A stretch of DNA of 15,393 nt. Source: Syntrophobacterales bacterium. Lineage in GTDB: Bacteria; Desulfobacterota; Desulfobaccia; Desulfobaccales; 0-14-0-80-60-11. The DNA lies in assembly GCA_020052215.1 (NCBI GenBank), contig JAGVPN010000502.1, positions 1-15,393 of the forward strand, in the 5' to 3' direction. Within the stretch, counting starts at the first letter, position 1; every line of letters starts with the position of its first letter. Below the pieces are notes generated by a model, which made no database searches, was not told where the DNA came from, and worked only from the letters and a program-made list of their open reading frames with translations. The position numbers and the translations under genes are program-made. Shown piece after piece: positions 13,907-15,393 of this stretch.

Positions 13907-14191
13907 ATGAAAGAATACGAAAAAATCATGCAGCGCAAGGGGCTCCCAAACGTAGGGCAACTGGTTCGGAGCAAAAAATATAACACCATCTGGCGGATCA
14001 TGGAGAAACGGGAGACCTGGCGGTCCCTGGGAGAAGACCCGAAAACCAAAGAACCCCGGTGGGATTACGCCATTTATCTCTCCTTCTGGAGGGTTCAGTT
14101 GGGAGTGGAGCCGGGGCTGGGAAAAACCATGGGGTTTTTATACGGCCTGGATGACAATACCTTTGAGAAGAATTGGATGATCGTTTCTTGA
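13907..14191 (+). CDS. Conserved small protein of unknown function, second of a tandem pair
   Basis: A 94-residue paralogue of the preceding protein, aligned end to end without gaps. Residues kept in both copies include KGLP, VGQ, VR, KKY, DPKT, EPR, AIYL, WRV, DNTF and NW, so these are the likely structural or functional positions. The start has CCGGAGG about 7 bases before the ATG. The 59 bases between the two genes hold no clear promoter, so they are probably one transcript, closed by the terminator at 14220-14252. Function unknown. Confidence 0.72.
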   Translation: MKEYEKIMQRKGLPNVGQLVRSKKYNTIWRIMEKRETWRSLGEDPKTKEPRWDYAIYLSFWRVQLGVEPGLGKTMGFLYGLDDNTFEKNWMIVS

Positions 14192-14219
14192 ATTAATTTC
14201 AATACTTCTCTCACGAAAA

Positions 14220-14252
14220 CAGGGGCCGGAGATCATGGCCCCTGGTTTTTTT
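14220..14252 (+). terminator. Intrinsic terminator after the tandem small genes
   Basis: CAGGGGCC (14220-14227) pairs perfectly with GGCCCCTG (14237-14244), with a 9-base loop, followed by G and T7. It ends the rightward transcript of the small paralogues and possibly of the GTPase. Confidence 0.87.
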
Positions 14253-14325
14253 GGCGTTAAGATGGTAGTTAAGGGGTAATCAAGACGTTCCCTGCCATCC
14301 TGACCTGAAATGAGGAAGACCACCA

Positions 14326-14961
14326 ATGACCCAAATCATCCTGGTGCGCCACGGCCAAACCCCCTGGAACCTGGACAAGATCTTTCGGGGCTCCAGGGAC
14401 ATCCCCTTAAACGACCAGGGCCGGGAGGAGGCCCGACTGGCGGGGGAGTGGCTCAAAGGCGAGACCATCCACGCCGCGTATTGTTCGCCGCTGTCCCGGG
14501 CCCGGGACACCGCCCACGCCATTGCCCGTCACCATAATCTATCGGTTACGGACCTGCCGGGACTCACCGACCTGTGCTATGGCGATTGGGAAGGCCTGCC
14601 CTTGGCGGAAGTCAAGGTCACCTATGCCGAGATCTACCGCCAGTGGGAAACCGCGCCGGCCACCGTGCGGTTCCCCGGGGGCGAAACCCTGGACGAAGTG
14701 CGGGATCGGGCCCTGGCGGCGGTGGAGGAAGTGGTGCGACGCCACCCCGGTCAAATTGTCCTGCTGGCGGCCCACCGGGCGGTGAACAAGGTGCTCATCG
14801 CGGCCTTCATCGGCCTGGACAACTCCAACTTCTGGCGCATCGGCCAGGACACCACCGCGATTAACCGGTTCAACCGGGTGGGGGACACCTGGCACCTCAT
14901 GGGTTTAAACGACGCCTGTCACCTCCGGGGCCTGAAGCGGGGCGAGTACGTGGATTTTTAG
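14326..14961 (+). CDS. Histidine phosphatase family protein (phosphoglycerate mutase / CobC-like)
   Basis: This 211-residue enzyme belongs to the acid-phosphatase-like branch of the histidine phosphatase superfamily, acting on small phosphorylated compounds. The catalytic LVRHGQT (6-12) carries the nucleophile His9; the phosphate-pocket Arg lies in SPLSRARDTA (54-63). GDWEG (86-90) follows an acidic residue that is Asp82 rather than the usual Glu. The second His is His150, in AAHRAVNK instead of the commoner SHG. Candidates include alpha-ribazole phosphatase (cobalamin synthesis), 2,3-bisphosphoglycerate-type mutase or a general phosphatase; no cobalamin gene is nearby, so I leave it unnamed. 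The start is ATG with GAGGAA about 8 bases upstream. It follows a strong terminator and is thus an independent unit. Confidence 0.9.
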   Translation: MTQIILVRHGQTPWNLDKIFRGSRDIPLNDQGREEARLAGEWLKGETIHAAYCSPLSRARDTAHAIARHHNLSVTDLPGLTDLCYGDWEGLPLAEVKVTYAEIYRQWETAPATVRFPGGETLDEVRDRALAAVEEVVRRHPGQIVLLAAHRAVNKVLIAAFIGLDNSNFWRIGQDTTAINRFNRVGDTWHLMGLNDACHLRGLKRGEYVDF

Positions 14962-15025
14962 GGACGGTGGGGGGCGGTCATTCATGGGCCTGTGGCCCAC
15001 CCGTAAATTATGAAAAGTCCAGTGG

Positions 15026-15045
15026 GGCGGGCGTCCTCGCCCGCC
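15026..15045. repeat. GC-rich palindrome GGCGGGCG-tcct-CGCCCGCC
   Basis: A perfect 8-bp inverted repeat with a 4-base loop, between two convergent genes (histidine phosphatase and the DUF4268-like gene). No T-run follows on either strand. Its style (G/C arms, short loop, intergenic) is like the palindromes at 1165-1276, suggesting a dispersed repeat family in this genome. Confidence 0.5.
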
Positions 15046-15058
15046 GCAGCCATAAGCT

Positions 15059-15310
15059 CTATTTCCTGAGATATTGAATGTGGGGACTAAGGGCTTTATG
15101 TAGGCGGATCATGGCATTTACCATCGTCTCGTGAATCTGGGGCCAGGTTTGCTCGTCATCACGATAGCCGCCCTGGCTTAGGTCTTTTTTGATACGGCAG
15201 GCTCGCTTTTCATCCATCCGCTCCCATTCCAAGGGGCCATCAAAACTTTGCTCAATTTCCTCTTTGGCTGCTACCAGCCTATCAAATATTTCTTTATTGG
15301 GGGTATTCAA
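15059..15310 (-). CDS. Short DUF4268-like protein, probably only the C-terminal part
   Basis: This 83-residue product contains RLVAAKEEIEQSFDGPLEWERMD, followed by EKRACRI. From memory this matches the core of the DUF4268 domain, found at the C-terminus of longer proteins that often have a nuclease-like N-terminal part. The only start is TTG at 15310 with GGAG 4 bases upstream. The same frame stays open for 19 more codons (AYTRYSGNWSQ precedes the TTG) before a TGA near 15368. The open, sensible-looking upstream sequence without a start codon suggests a 5'-truncated or frameshifted gene; a neighbouring frame is open to the window edge. The family call is tentative. Confidence 0.5.
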   Translation of the reverse strand: MNTPNKEIFDRLVAAKEEIEQSFDGPLEWERMDEKRACRIKKDLSQGGYRDDEQTWPQIHETMVNAMIRLHKALSPHIQYLRK

Positions 15311-15393
15311 TTGACTCCAGTTACCACTATATCTTGTGTAAGCACTTTTTGCTTTTAACCGTTTCGATCATAGCTTGATAGGGTGCCGGTTCA

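Overview
The base composition is GC-rich and the genes are closely packed, with Gram-negative envelope machinery (a periplasmic adaptor with two ABC-2 permeases) and a CPA2 antiporter next to a universal stress protein. This suggests an environmental Gram-negative bacterium. I would guess Desulfobacterota (Desulfobacca-like), but that is an inference from gene style and intergenic palindromes, not proven by any marker gene here.

Left part (1-6450): the 3' part of a phosphopantetheinyl transferase-like gene and a small zinc-ribbon membrane protein lie on the plus strand. They are followed by a cluster of palindromic repeats and then a five-gene minus-strand efflux operon reading leftward from about 6270. 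The operon encodes a HlyD-type lipoprotein adaptor, two separate ABC ATPases and two ABC-2 permeases. This is the YbhG-F-S-R arrangement, with the usual double ATPase split into two genes whose defects are complementary.

Middle part (6450-8320): a secreted helical protein of unknown function (plus), an AEC-family carrier (minus), and a minus-strand tRNA-Gln(CTG)/tRNA-Asn(GTT) pair with a good promoter and a strong terminator.

Right-middle part (8425-14250) is the most interesting region. Two fluoride (crcB-motif) riboswitches lie back to back in the 366-bp gap at 11324-11689, each with a promoter and each running into an intrinsic terminator that consumes its pseudoknot strand. The leftward one controls a CPA2 cation/proton antiporter (carrying a one-base frameshift), a UspA-type stress protein and probably an MFS transporter. 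The rightward one controls a dynamin-like GTPase, possibly followed by two tandem 94-residue paralogues of unknown function. Together this looks like a fluoride-responsive divergon. No crcB/fluc or eriC channel gene is visible in the window.

Right end (14250-15393): a histidine phosphatase of the phosphoglycerate mutase type, a GC-rich palindrome, and a short minus-strand gene resembling the C-terminal part of a DUF4268 protein.
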